DNA from: a bacterium
GTDB lineage: Bacteria > Zhuqueibacterota > Zhuqueibacteria > Residuimicrobiales > Residuimicrobiaceae
Length of the DNA: 41,328 nucleotides
Direction of reading: 5' to 3'
NCBI GenBank assembly: GCA_029554865.1
Contig: JAKPUX010000096.1
Location: 1-41,328, forward strand
Positions 1 through 7,967 of the stretch are shown piece by piece; the first letter of the stretch is position 1, and every line of letters starts with the position of its first letter. Below the pieces are notes generated by a model. That model worked only from the letters and a program-made list of their open reading frames with translations. It made no database searches and was not told the origin of the DNA. The translations under genes and the position numbers were made by a program.

Positions 1-1
1 G

Positions 2-427
2 GAGAACAGCCGCCGCTTCGAGCTGGTGGCGCTGCGCCGCCAACTGCGCCTGATCGGGGTGGACGCCTATTACACTTTTTGCACCAAGGGCAAGGACGAA
101 ACCCGCGACTATCGTGTCCCGATCGCGCGGCTCCAGCAGGAGGTCAAGGAGGAGGCCCGGCTCATGCCCGGGCTGGTGCGCACCGATGAACCGGTCTACA
201 ACGTGCCGCGCCTGGGCAAGAATTACCTGCGCGCAGAACAGAACCACGCCCTGGTGACCATTCTGCCCGACGGCAGCCGGCTTTATGAATTTCATCCCTG
301 GGAGAAAAATCTGACCCTGGCGCCGACCTACCTGCACAAGGATATTCCCATCCTCAAGTATTTGCAGGAACTGGAGCGGCGGGGGGAAGAGATCGAGGAG
401 TACCGCAGCATCTGGTACTATTTCTAG
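2..427 (+). CDS. KamA-like radical SAM protein, C-terminal fragment
   Basis: The reading frame is open at the left edge of the window, so only the last 141 residues are present and the GTG at 26 need not be the start. The visible part reads LRLIGVDAYYTFCTKGKDE, then a segment with VPRLGKNYLRAEQNHALV, and it ends EYRSIWYYF. This resembles the C-terminal region of lysine 2,3-aminomutase (KamA) family radical SAM proteins, the part that follows the radical SAM barrel. The CxxxCxxC cluster motif would lie upstream of the window and cannot be checked, so neither substrate nor reaction can be assigned. The next gene is convergent and starts its stop codon 48 bases away. Confidence 0.55.
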   Translation, partial: ENSRRFELVALRRQLRLIGVDAYYTFCTKGKDETRDYRVPIARLQQEVKEEARLMPGLVRTDEPVYNVPRLGKNYLRAEQNHALVTILPDGSRLYEFHPWEKNLTLAPTYLHKDIPILKYLQELERRGEEIEEYRSIWYYF

Positions 428-474
428 GAAGAGAGGGTGGGGCAGCGCGAAGCCTTCTCCGCAGCCTCAGGCCC

Positions 475-816
475 CTACTGGTCGTCTTTTTTCTTTTTCG
501 GGGGCGCAATCGTAATAAAGATGCCGCCGATGATCATTGTTACCAGACCGTAGACGTAGCCCCCGAGATCGGGGTTGAAGCCGATCCCCGGCTGGGAGAG
601 TTTGAAATATTCCAGTCCGCACAGGAACATTCCGACGATCAGAAGTAATATCCCGATAGGTTTAGCCCACTTGCAGGATAGCGTCAGGATTAATCCAGAA
701 ATTATGAGGAAGGGTTTTTCATCCGGCTCAGGCTTGAGGGTGAAGGCCATGTAGAGCAGATAGGCACCACCCAGAAAGAAAAAAGTGCGCACAACCGCCT
801 TGGTAGTATCTTTCAT
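475..816 (-). CDS. Small multi-pass membrane protein, unknown function
   Basis: I do not recognise this family. From the ATG at 816 the product is 113 residues, nearly all hydrophobic. It has about four membrane spans: AVVRTFFFLGGAYLLYMAF, PFLIISGLILTLS, a span containing IGILLLIVGMFLCG, and YGLVTMIIGGIFITIA. It ends in a basic-acidic tail, PPKKKKDDQ. I chose 816 because GGAGAAGGGG sits just upstream. An upstream ATG at 831, preceded by AAAAGG, would add five residues. The frame also extends to 888, but that segment is arginine-rich and unlike a membrane protein N-terminus. It stands alone between a convergent gene and a divergent operon. Confidence 0.6.
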   Translation of the reverse strand: MKDTTKAVVRTFFFLGGAYLLYMAFTLKPEPDEKPFLIISGLILTLSCKWAKPIGILLLIVGMFLCGLEYFKLSQPGIGFNPDLGGYVYGLVTMIIGGIFITIAPPKKKKDDQ

Positions 817-1015
817 AATCCCCTTCTCCATCGCTATCGGACCTTTTCGACGTAAACGGTTGGCAGACGCGGGTGCCCGAATTTTCAACCAAGCCTTGAA
901 GCACAGGCTCCCCCCGCTGCAGCAGGCGGCCGGTCAGATGTGCGGACCGGGCAGCCATGGAGGTCTCGCCGTTTTGTTTCCCGGCCTGCCGGCGCCGGCT
1001 GGCCACAAATCCTCA
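817..1015. other. Non-coding stretch between divergent genes
   Basis: About 310 bases (817-1126) separate the small membrane protein from the envelope cassette. The open frames here are not convincing: no good ribosome binding site and no recognisable protein. The sequence is GC-rich with many short inverted repeats, for example around the GCCGGCGCCGGC-like run near 988-1000. I do not recognise a riboswitch or small RNA. The right-hand part (1016-1126) is AT-richer and holds a candidate promoter, listed separately. Confidence 0.4.
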
Positions 1016-1044
1016 TTGCATTAGAAAATCAAATGCCTTATCTT
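1016..1044 (+). promoter_or_regulatory. Candidate sigma70-type promoter for the envelope cassette
   Basis: TTGCAT (1016-1021) and TATCTT (1039-1044) are separated by exactly 17 bases, in the AT-rich patch just upstream of the operon that starts at 1127. The -35 matches the consensus at TTG, and the -10 matches four of six. A start near 1051 would leave a leader of about 75 bases. This is a motif match only. Confidence 0.35.
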
Positions 1045-1126
1045 CAATATACATACCTCATCAACCGCGGGCAAGGATAATTTCCGCCCGCTGCAGGCAG
1101 CCTCCTCCGCTCCGAAACGGCGCATA

Positions 1127-2293
1127 ATGAAATATAACTATTTGATTTTTATAGCGATTCTTCCTCTCCGTCCTCTCCTCCCCGCCGAGGACGGACTCCG
1201 TGTTGTGGGTCAAGCCTCCCTGTGGGGACTGTACAGCAGCGGCGCCCGCTATCCCCTTGGACTGGGCGGCCGCTGCCTCCCCCAGCTCAACGGCCAGCGC
1301 ACCTTTAGCGGCAGGACGGTTGACCTGGAGGCCTCGCTTCATCTTCGGGCCGGTCTCGCCGCCGATCCCTTTGATGCTGCCGAAAGCGATGGCGACATCA
1401 AGGCCTATCGCCTCTGGGTGCGCTTTTCTGCGCCCCAGTTCGAAATCCGCCTCGGCCTGCAAAAGATCAACTTCGGCTCGGCGCTCCTGCTGCGCCCCCT
1501 GATGTGGTTCGATGCGGTTGATCCGCGCGATCCCCTGCAGCTCACCGACGGCGCCTGGGGACTGCTCGGACGCTACTATTTTCTCAACAACGCCACTCTT
1601 TGGCTCTGGCTGCTCCGCCCCGCAGATCAGCCCCGCAGTTGGGAGCTGACCCCCTCCCGTCCCGGCTTCCCGGAATGGGGTGGACGGATTCAGTACCCCC
1701 TGCCCGGCGGGGAGATCGGCCTTTCCGGTCATCTGCGCACCACCGACGGCCGCGCCCTAGCCGGCGCACTCCTCCCCGACGGTGCGGCCCGAACACAGCA
1801 AGAAGAGCTGGCGGAGATCCGCGAAAGCCGCTTGGGCCTGGACGCGAAATGGGACTGGCTGGCGGGATGGTGGTTCGAGGGCGCCTGGATCCACAGCCAC
1901 CGCTCCCTCGGCCCCTACACCGACGAAACCCTGTTCACCATCGGGGCTGATTATACCTTCCCCGTCGGCAACGGTCTGCACCTGATCGGTGAACATCTCT
2001 GGCTCGCCACCGGCGCGAAGGGTCCCGGCCTCGCCGGCGCCCGCGGCCTGGCCGGCCTCTCGCTTACCTATCCGCTCGGCCTCCTCGATCAGCTCTCGGC
2101 AATCCTCTATGTGGACCGGGGGGAGGAGGCGCTCTACCGCTTCGCCAGCTGGCGGCGGCAGTACGACCATCTGGCCGTCAATCTGATGGCCTTCTGGAAT
2201 CCGGAAAGTCAGCTCCTGCCCGGGTCATCCAATGACGGCGGCGCCGCCTTTGCCGGCAGGGGGGGACAAATCATCTTCGTCTATAACCATTAA
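1127..2293 (+). CDS. Predicted outer-membrane beta-barrel protein, first gene of envelope cassette
   Basis: The 388-residue product starts with a hydrophobic leader (MKYNYLIFIAILPLRPLLPAE), consistent with secretion. The rest is a series of alternating amphipathic strands rich in Gly, Trp and Tyr, with Asp/Gly/Pro turns, such as EIRLGLQKINFGSALLL, GEIGLSGHLRTTDG and LGLDAKWDWLAGWWFEGAW. It ends in the hydrophobic-aromatic strand IIFVYNH. This is what an outer-membrane barrel of 14-18 strands looks like, but I cannot place it in a named porin family. The stop codon overlaps the ATG of the ABC ATPase (TAATG). The gene therefore heads a cassette with an ATPase, two FtsX-like permeases and a LolA-like protein, and may act as its outer-membrane end. 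Confidence 0.6.
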   Translation: MKYNYLIFIAILPLRPLLPAEDGLRVVGQASLWGLYSSGARYPLGLGGRCLPQLNGQRTFSGRTVDLEASLHLRAGLAADPFDAAESDGDIKAYRLWVRFSAPQFEIRLGLQKINFGSALLLRPLMWFDAVDPRDPLQLTDGAWGLLGRYYFLNNATLWLWLLRPADQPRSWELTPSRPGFPEWGGRIQYPLPGGEIGLSGHLRTTDGRALAGALLPDGAARTQQEELAEIRESRLGLDAKWDWLAGWWFEGAWIHSHRSLGPYTDETLFTIGADYTFPVGNGLHLIGEHLWLATGAKGPGLAGARGLAGLSLTYPLGLLDQLSAILYVDRGEEALYRFASWRRQYDHLAVNLMAFWNPESQLLPGSSNDGGAAFAGRGGQIIFVYNH

Positions 2294-3084
2294 TGAAGCG
2301 GACTATGGAAAACCAAAAACTCATCGACATCCGCAACCTGGTCAAACGCTTTCCCATCGGCGATGGCAGCTTCACCGCCCTGCGGGGCATCACCCTGGCC
2401 TTCGCAGAGGGCGAGTTCGCCGGCCTGGTCGGACCGAGCGGCTCCGGCAAGACCACCCTGCTCAACATCATCGGCTCGCTCGACACCCCCAGCGAAGGTT
2501 CCGTGACCGTGCTGGGCCGTGAGGTCACCCACCTCAGCCACCGGGAGGCGGCCGCCCTGCGCAACCACCACATCGGCTTCATCTTCCAGACCTACAACCT
2601 GCTGCCGGTTTTTACCGTTTACGACAACGTCGAGTTCCCCCTCCTGCTGCAGAAGGGGGGCGCGGCCGGCCGTAAAAAGGCGGTAATGAAGGCCCTGGAG
2701 TGGGTCGGACTGGCGGACAAGGCCCAATCCAGACCCGCCCAGCTCTCCGGCGGGGAGTGCCAGCGCGTCTCCATCGCCCGCGCCATGGTCAAACGGCCCC
2801 AACTCGTTCTCGCCGACGAGCCCTCCGCCAACCTGGATGCCGACAACTCACATCACATCCTGCGGACGATGAAGAGGCTCAACCGCGAGCTGGGCACGAC
2901 CTTCATCTTTGCCACCCACGACGAAAAGGTGATGCATTACCTCGACCGCATCATCGGACTCGAGGACGGCCGGGTGGCCCGCGACGAACGGATAGAGAAC
3001 ACAACGGAGGATGACCACCCGCCCGCCTCCGGCGAAATCGGGGGGTCTGAACTCCCCGGGGAGGAAGATTTTGCTCGCCCTTAA
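2293..3084 (+). CDS. ABC transporter ATPase, LolD/MacB type
   Basis: A complete 263-residue ATP-binding subunit that would power the two FtsX-like permeases encoded next. All catalytic motifs are visible: Walker A GPSGSGKT (residues 47-54), Q-loop Q99 in FIFQTYN, signature LSGGE (151-155), Walker B LVLADEP (171-177) and switch His209 in FATHDE. The LolD/MacB/FtsE subfamily is indicated by the short D-loop context (EPSANLDA), by the IGFIFQTYNLLP run and by the partners. The last 30 residues form a poorly conserved, acidic and proline-rich tail that overlaps the permease gene. The ATG at 2293 overlaps the barrel gene's stop codon. A second ATG at 2305 is also possible. Confidence 0.93.
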   Translation: MKRTMENQKLIDIRNLVKRFPIGDGSFTALRGITLAFAEGEFAGLVGPSGSGKTTLLNIIGSLDTPSEGSVTVLGREVTHLSHREAAALRNHHIGFIFQTYNLLPVFTVYDNVEFPLLLQKGGAAGRKKAVMKALEWVGLADKAQSRPAQLSGGECQRVSIARAMVKRPQLVLADEPSANLDADNSHHILRTMKRLNRELGTTFIFATHDEKVMHYLDRIIGLEDGRVARDERIENTTEDDHPPASGEIGGSELPGEEDFARP

Positions 3085-4240
3085 ACTGGCCATCAGAAAT
3101 CTTCTCGGCGCCGGCCTGCGCACCTGGCTGACCGCCGGAGTCCTCTCCATCGCCTTTGTGGTGATGGTCTTTTACCAGGGACTGCTCGACGGCTGGAATC
3201 TCCATGCGCGCAGCACCACCAGGGAGTGGGAGATCGGCGGCGGGCAGTACTGGCATCCCGCCTACGATCGTTTCGATCCCTTTTCGCTGCAGGAGGCCCA
3301 TGCCCCCCTCAGCCCCCAGGCCCTGGAGCTGGCCGCCGCCGGCCGCATCGTCCCGGAGTTGATCACCCAGGCCACGGCTTATCCCGACGGCCGCATGGTC
3401 AATCTGCTCATTCGCGGCATCCCCCCCGGGCAGCAGCTCCTCAGCCTCCCCACCGCCGCACTGGCGGCCGACTCGGTGGGGATACCAGCCCTCATCGGCC
3501 GGCGTATGGCGGCCTCCCTGAGGCTGCAGCCGGGCGACGCCCTGCTGCTGCGCTGGCGCGACCGCAGCGGGGTCTTTGACGCCCGCGAGGTCACCATCGT
3601 CGGGATCTTCCGGGCTGACGTCCCTTCCATCGATCAGGGGCAGATCTGGCTGCCACTCGCAACCGTGCAGGAGATGACCGGCATGGCCGGTGAAGCCACC
3701 CTGCTGGTCTCGGCCCCGGACCAAGCCCCTCTCCCGCTCGCGGGCTGGGTCTTCAAGGATACCGATTTCCTCCTCAAGGAGTTCACGGAGGTCATCCATA
3801 GCAAAAAGGCCGGTTCGAGCATCATCTACGGCACTATGCTCGCCATCGCCCTGCTGGCGATCTTTGACACCCAGGTGCTCTCGATCTTCCGGCGGAGGCG
3901 CGAGATCGGCACCTATATGGCCCTGGGCATGACCCGCGGCCAGGTCATCGGACTCTTCACCGTCGAGGGGGCGGCCCACAGCCTCTTCGCCCTGCTGCTG
4001 GCCTCGATCTATGGGCTGCCCCTCCTGCATTGGCTCGGCACCCACGGCATCTCCATGCCCGAAGTCGCCGACGCCACCGGCATGACCATCGGCGACAAGA
4101 TGCTGCCGGTCTACAGTGCCGGCATGGTGCTCTTTTCGGTGGCCGTCGTCATCCTCTCCACGGCCATCGTCAGCTATCTGCCGGCGCGCCGGATCGCCCG
4201 GCTCAAGCCCACCGAAGCCCTGCGAGGCAGAGCCCAATGA
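3071..4240 (+). CDS. FtsX/MacB-like ABC permease 1
   Basis: An inner-membrane permease of the LolCE/MacB/FtsX class. It has one N-terminal span (TWLTAGVLSIAFVVMVFYQG), a periplasmic domain of about 230 residues, and three C-terminal spans (around IIYGTMLAIALLAIF, FTVEGAAHSLFALLLASIYG and AGMVLFSVAVVILSTAIV). It ends in the typical PARRIARLKPTEALRG. Start choice: an ATG at 3011 gives 409 residues, but its GGAGG abuts the ATG with no spacing and the added residues are low-complexity. A TTG at 3071 is preceded by GGGGAGGAAG at good spacing and gives the usual family N-terminus LLALKLAIRNLL (389 residues). It overlaps the ATPase gene by 14 bases, implying coupled translation. Confidence 0.85.
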   Translation: MLALKLAIRNLLGAGLRTWLTAGVLSIAFVVMVFYQGLLDGWNLHARSTTREWEIGGGQYWHPAYDRFDPFSLQEAHAPLSPQALELAAAGRIVPELITQATAYPDGRMVNLLIRGIPPGQQLLSLPTAALAADSVGIPALIGRRMAASLRLQPGDALLLRWRDRSGVFDAREVTIVGIFRADVPSIDQGQIWLPLATVQEMTGMAGEATLLVSAPDQAPLPLAGWVFKDTDFLLKEFTEVIHSKKAGSSIIYGTMLAIALLAIFDTQVLSIFRRRREIGTYMALGMTRGQVIGLFTVEGAAHSLFALLLASIYGLPLLHWLGTHGISMPEVADATGMTIGDKMLPVYSAGMVLFSVAVVILSTAIVSYLPARRIARLKPTEALRGRAQ

Positions 4241-4313
4241 GGCCGGCGTGGAAAAGAGCGAGCCGGGAAAAACCTGCCCTCCCCCATCGACAGGGTTTGA
4301 AAGGAGAACCCGC

Positions 4314-5588
4314 GTGATCCGATTCCTCCTCAAGGGCATTCTGCACGACCGCCATCGCAGCCTGATGCCCCTCATCGTCATCACCATCGGTGTCGCCCTC
4401 ACCGTGCTGGGCCACGCCTGGATTCAGGGGGTGATGGGCGAGGCTTACACCATGAGCGCCCACTTCGCCACCGGCCACCTCAAGGTGATGACCCGCGCCT
4501 ACGCCGATGAGCAGGGCCAGATGCCGGTCGACCTCGCCCTCACCGGCAGCAGCGGACTGACCGAGCGGCTGGCCGCGGAGATGCCCGAAATCGACTGGGC
4601 GCCGCGCATCCGTTTCGGCGGGCTCATCGACTTCCCCGACAGCGCCGGCGAAACCCGCGCCCAGGGACCGGTGGCGGGCTATGCCATCGATCTGCTCTCG
4701 CCGGCGACGCGTGAGCCCGGCCGTTTCAACCTCCCCGAGGCCCTGCTCTCGGGCCGCATGCCCCGCGATGCCCGCGAGGCCCTCCTCACCCACGATTTCG
4801 CCGAGAAATTCGCCGTCCAGCCGGGCGACCCCTTCACCTTTTTCGGCAGCACCATGGAGGGCAGCCTGGCCTTTTACAATTTCACCGTCGCCGGCACCGT
4901 CCGCTTCGGCTCGGAGGTGCTCGACCACGGCGCTTTCATCATCGATCTTACTGCCGGACAGCAGGCCCTGGCCATGCAGGACGCTGCCGGGGAAATCCTC
5001 GGCTTTTTCCGCAGCGGCTATTTTGACGCCCGGGCGGCGCAGCGCCTCACTGACCGCTTCAACAGCAGCCAGCCCGCCGGGACAGACGAGTTCGCCCCGG
5101 TGATGATCACCATGCGCGACCAGGAGGGCATGGCGCAATTGATGGACTATACCAACGCCATCGGCTCGATCATGGTCCTCCTCTTCGTGGTGGCCATGTC
5201 GGTGGTGCTCTGGAACACCGGACTCATCGGCGGTCTACGCCGCCACGGCGAGTTCGGCGTCCGCCTCGCCCTCGGCGAGGAGAAGGGCCACATCTACCGC
5301 AGCCTGATCGGCGAGGCCCTCCTCATCGGCCTGATCGGGTCGGTGACCGGCACGCTTCTCGGCCTCGGCCTGGCCTGGTATCTGCAGGTGGTGGGCCTCG
5401 ATATCGGCGACGCCATGAAGGCTTCCAGCATGATGGTGCCCGCGGTGGTGCGCACACAAATCAGCGCCACCGATTTCTGGATCGGCTTCATCCCCGGCCT
5501 CCTCTCCATGACCCTGGGCAACGCCCTCTCCGGCGTCCGCATTTACAGACGCGACACCGCGCAGCTTTTCAAGGAGCTCGAAGCATGA
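4314..5588 (+). CDS. FtsX/MacB-like ABC permease 2
   Basis: A second permease, 424 residues, paralogous in layout to the first. It has an N-terminal span (PLIVITIGVALTVLGHAW), a large periplasmic domain, and three C-terminal spans around IMVLLFVVAMSVVLW, IGEALLIGLIGSVTGTLLG and FWIGFIPGLLSMTLG. It ends RRDTAQLFKELEA. The two permeases probably form a heterodimer like LolC/LolE. The GTG at 4314 is chosen for its AAGGAGAA ribosome site; the frame is open further left, but that stretch lies inside permease 1 and is a shadow. The gene lies 73 bases after permease 1 and its TGA overlaps the ATG of the LolA-like gene (ATGA). Confidence 0.87.
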   Translation: MIRFLLKGILHDRHRSLMPLIVITIGVALTVLGHAWIQGVMGEAYTMSAHFATGHLKVMTRAYADEQGQMPVDLALTGSSGLTERLAAEMPEIDWAPRIRFGGLIDFPDSAGETRAQGPVAGYAIDLLSPATREPGRFNLPEALLSGRMPRDAREALLTHDFAEKFAVQPGDPFTFFGSTMEGSLAFYNFTVAGTVRFGSEVLDHGAFIIDLTAGQQALAMQDAAGEILGFFRSGYFDARAAQRLTDRFNSSQPAGTDEFAPVMITMRDQEGMAQLMDYTNAIGSIMVLLFVVAMSVVLWNTGLIGGLRRHGEFGVRLALGEEKGHIYRSLIGEALLIGLIGSVTGTLLGLGLAWYLQVVGLDIGDAMKASSMMVPAVVRTQISATDFWIGFIPGLLSMTLGNALSGVRIYRRDTAQLFKELEA

Positions 5589-6319
5589 AATGTACTATCC
5601 TCTGCCTGATCCTGGTCCTGGCCGCCGGGTCTGTGCCCGCCCAGACCGCCGGCGAGATCATCAGGAAAATCGATGACAATCTCTCCGCCCGCAACCGCGT
5701 GACCGAGTCAGCCATGACCATCCATGGCCGGCGCGGCAGCCGCACCCTCACGGCCAAAAGCTATGCCGAGGGCACTCGCAAGGCTTTCACCGAGTACCTC
5801 TCCCCAGCCGCGGAACGGGGCACCAAGATGCTCAAACTCGAGGGCCAGCTCTGGATCTACTCCCCGGGCACCGACCGCACTGTGCAGATTTCCGGCCACC
5901 TCCTGCGCCAGTCGGTTATGGGCAGCGACCTCTCCTACGAGGACATGATGGACGACCGCAAACTCGCCGAGATCTATGAGCCATCGATCGCCGGCGAGGA
6001 GGAGCTCGACGGCCGCCCGGTCTGGATTCTCGAACTCACCGCCCGGGTCTCCGACGCCGCCTATCCAAGGCAAAAGCTCTGGGTCGACCGCGAGCGCTTC
6101 GTCCCCCTGCGGCAGGAGCTCTATGCCAGAAGCGGCAAGCTGTTGAAGACGGCCCTGCTCAGCGATTTACAGAGGGTGGGGGGACGATGGTATCCGATGC
6201 AGGTGCTGTACAAGGACATGCTCAAGCAGGGCAAGGGGACGGAGTTCCGGACCACACAAATCGCCTTTGATCAGGCGATCCCGGAGTGGATTTTTACCAA
6301 GGCGGCTCTGAAGCAGTAA
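5585..6319 (+). CDS. LolA-like outer-membrane lipoprotein-sorting family protein
   Basis: A 244-residue periplasmic protein of the family often annotated 'outer membrane lipoprotein-sorting protein' (COG2834, LolA/LppX-like fold). It begins with a signal peptide (MKCTILCLILVLAAGSVPAQ). Family hallmarks are AGEIIRKIDDNLSA, the beta-rich core with KMLKLEGQLWIYSPGTDR, GSDLSYEDMM and the C-terminal DQAIPEWIFTKAALK. In the canonical Lol pathway LolA carries lipoproteins across the periplasm. Members of this wider family next to FtsX permeases are largely uncharacterised and may bind lipids. It is translationally coupled to permease 2 and closes the cassette, which supports a role as its periplasmic carrier. 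The next gene is convergent. Confidence 0.85.
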   Translation: MKCTILCLILVLAAGSVPAQTAGEIIRKIDDNLSARNRVTESAMTIHGRRGSRTLTAKSYAEGTRKAFTEYLSPAAERGTKMLKLEGQLWIYSPGTDRTVQISGHLLRQSVMGSDLSYEDMMDDRKLAEIYEPSIAGEEELDGRPVWILELTARVSDAAYPRQKLWVDRERFVPLRQELYARSGKLLKTALLSDLQRVGGRWYPMQVLYKDMLKQGKGTEFRTTQIAFDQAIPEWIFTKAALKQ

Positions 6320-6426
6320 GCGACGGTACTGCCCGCCGGCCCTGGGGATCCCGGGCGGGCCCGCTGCGGCCGGCCTAGTCCACAAAGCTGCGTTCAGGGG
6401 AGCGCCTGTGAAAACAGAACTCGCAA

Positions 6427-6458
6427 CAAAAAAAGCCCGGCCATACTGGCCGGGCTTT
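6427..6458 (-). terminator. Intrinsic terminator of the nuo operon
   Basis: GCCCGGCCA (6435-6443) and TGGCCGGGC (6447-6455) form a perfect 9-bp stem with a 3-base loop, extended by A-T pairs. Read on the minus strand it is followed by seven consecutive T (6434 down to 6428). It lies about 48 bases past the nuoN stop. Confidence 0.9.
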
Positions 6459-6505
6459 CCATTTCCCCGTTGCGCGCCCTCCCGGCGCCGAAATCCCTCG
6501 CTGCG

Positions 6506-7957
6506 CTACATTCCCGCAGTCGCCGCCGCATTGAAAGCCCCCAGCACTCCCCCCGGCGCCACACCCAGCCATACCACCCCGATCAGGGCGATGACAAGTG
6601 CAGCGATGAGAAGGGGATGGGCTTTTCCCGCCTCGGCCGGCTCCTCCGCCTCGCGCATGTAGAGATTGACTACCAGGCGCATATAATAAAAGACTGAAAC
6701 CACGGCGTTCAGCACGGCAATGACCACGAGGGGGATGTACTCCGCCCTGACCGCAGCGGCGAAAAGGAAAAATTTGCCAAGAAAACCCCCGGTCGGGGGG
6801 ATGCCGGCCAGGCTGAACATAAAGGCCGCCATCGCGAGGCTGACGAAGGGGTAGCGGTAGCCGAGGCCGCGATAGCTCTCGAAGGTGAGGCGCTCCTCGC
6901 GTCCGCTGCGCCCGAGCCAGGCGATCACCCCGAAGGCGCCGATGTTCATCAGGGTATAGATCAGCAGATAGTAGAGGATGGCGCTGCGCCCGGCGGCGTT
7001 GCCGGCCGCCAGGGCGACGAGCAGGTAGCCGGCGTGGGCGATGCTCGAGTAGGCGAGCATACGCTTGACATTCGACTGGACGATGGCCATAAAGTTGCCG
7101 ACGGTCATGGTCAGCACAGCCAGAACGGCAAGGACGGGCCCCCAGGCGATGGTCTCCACCGGCACCGCGATGGAGACGAGCCGCGCCAGCACGGCAAAGG
7201 CCGCCGCCTTGGTGCCGGTGGACATGAAGGCGGTCACCGGTGTCGGCGCCCCCTGGTAGACGTCCGGGGTCCACATGTGAAAGGGGACCAGGGCCGCCTT
7301 GAAGGCAAAACCGATCAGCACCAGCAGGGCCCCGGCGGGTAAAAGCCAGCCCGCGCCGCCCGCCGCGGCGGCCTCACGGATATGGGCCATCTCGAGCTGA
7401 CCGGTGGCGCCGTAAATCAGAGCTACCCCGTAGAGGAAAAATCCGGTCGCGAAGGCGCCGAGAAGGAGATATTTGAGCGCCGCCTCGAGCGAGTCGACGC
7501 GCATCTTGCGATAGCCGGCCAGCACATAAAGGGCGATGGAGAGGATCTCCAGCCCGAGAAAAATCACCAAAAAATGGGTGGTCGAGGTCATGACCATCAG
7601 TCCGAACAGGGCCAGAAGCAGCAGTCCGAAGAAATCCCCATGCTGCACATACTCTTCCTCGATACGGTTGAATGAGATCAGCACCGTGAGCAGCCCCCCG
7701 AGCAGGAAGAGGGCCTGGAAGGCGAGGGCGAAGCGATCCACCGTGACCATGCCTGCGAAACCCCAGCCGGGCCGGGACCAGAGCCAGAAGGTCGCAGCCA
7801 GGGCCGCAGCAATCCCGGCCAGGGCGATGGCGGCGAGAAATTCGCGGCGCAGGCTGCGCCAGAAGAGCGGCAGCAGCAGGAGGAGAATGGCTGCTGCCAG
7901 GACAATGAGCTGCGGGGTGATCAGATCCAGCTGGATCAGTGGAGCGGACAACTCCAT
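6506..7957 (-). CDS. nuoN: NADH-quinone oxidoreductase subunit N
   Basis: Antiporter-like membrane subunit of complex I, 483 residues and about 14 spans, one of three proton-translocating modules. Seen directly: the conserved Glu in VIFLGLEILSIALYVLAGY, the Lys in FAFKAALVPFHMWTPDVY followed by GAPTPVTAFMSTGTK, and IPPTGGFLGKFFLF. The length matches NuoN rather than NuoM or NuoL. The ATG at 7957 has AAGAGGAAAG upstream. It lies 10 bases after nuoM, is the last gene of the operon, and is followed by the intrinsic terminator. Confidence 0.96.
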   Translation of the reverse strand: MELSAPLIQLDLITPQLIVLAAAILLLLLPLFWRSLRREFLAAIALAGIAAALAATFWLWSRPGWGFAGMVTVDRFALAFQALFLLGGLLTVLISFNRIEEEYVQHGDFFGLLLLALFGLMVMTSTTHFLVIFLGLEILSIALYVLAGYRKMRVDSLEAALKYLLLGAFATGFFLYGVALIYGATGQLEMAHIREAAAAGGAGWLLPAGALLVLIGFAFKAALVPFHMWTPDVYQGAPTPVTAFMSTGTKAAAFAVLARLVSIAVPVETIAWGPVLAVLAVLTMTVGNFMAIVQSNVKRMLAYSSIAHAGYLLVALAAGNAAGRSAILYYLLIYTLMNIGAFGVIAWLGRSGREERLTFESYRGLGYRYPFVSLAMAAFMFSLAGIPPTGGFLGKFFLFAAAVRAEYIPLVVIAVLNAVVSVFYYMRLVVNLYMREAEEPAEAGKAHPLLIAALVIALIGVVWLGVAPGGVLGAFNAAATAGM

Positions 7958-7967
7958 GTCTTTCCTC

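Noticed and set aside
728-1006. 92-codon minus-strand frame upstream of the small membrane protein
   Set aside because: Overlaps the small membrane gene in another frame, low-complexity arginine-rich product, no ribosome site.
2951-5138. Minus-strand frames of 483 and 311 codons
   Set aside because: Antisense to the two permeases and the ATPase; no start signals and no recognisable protein.
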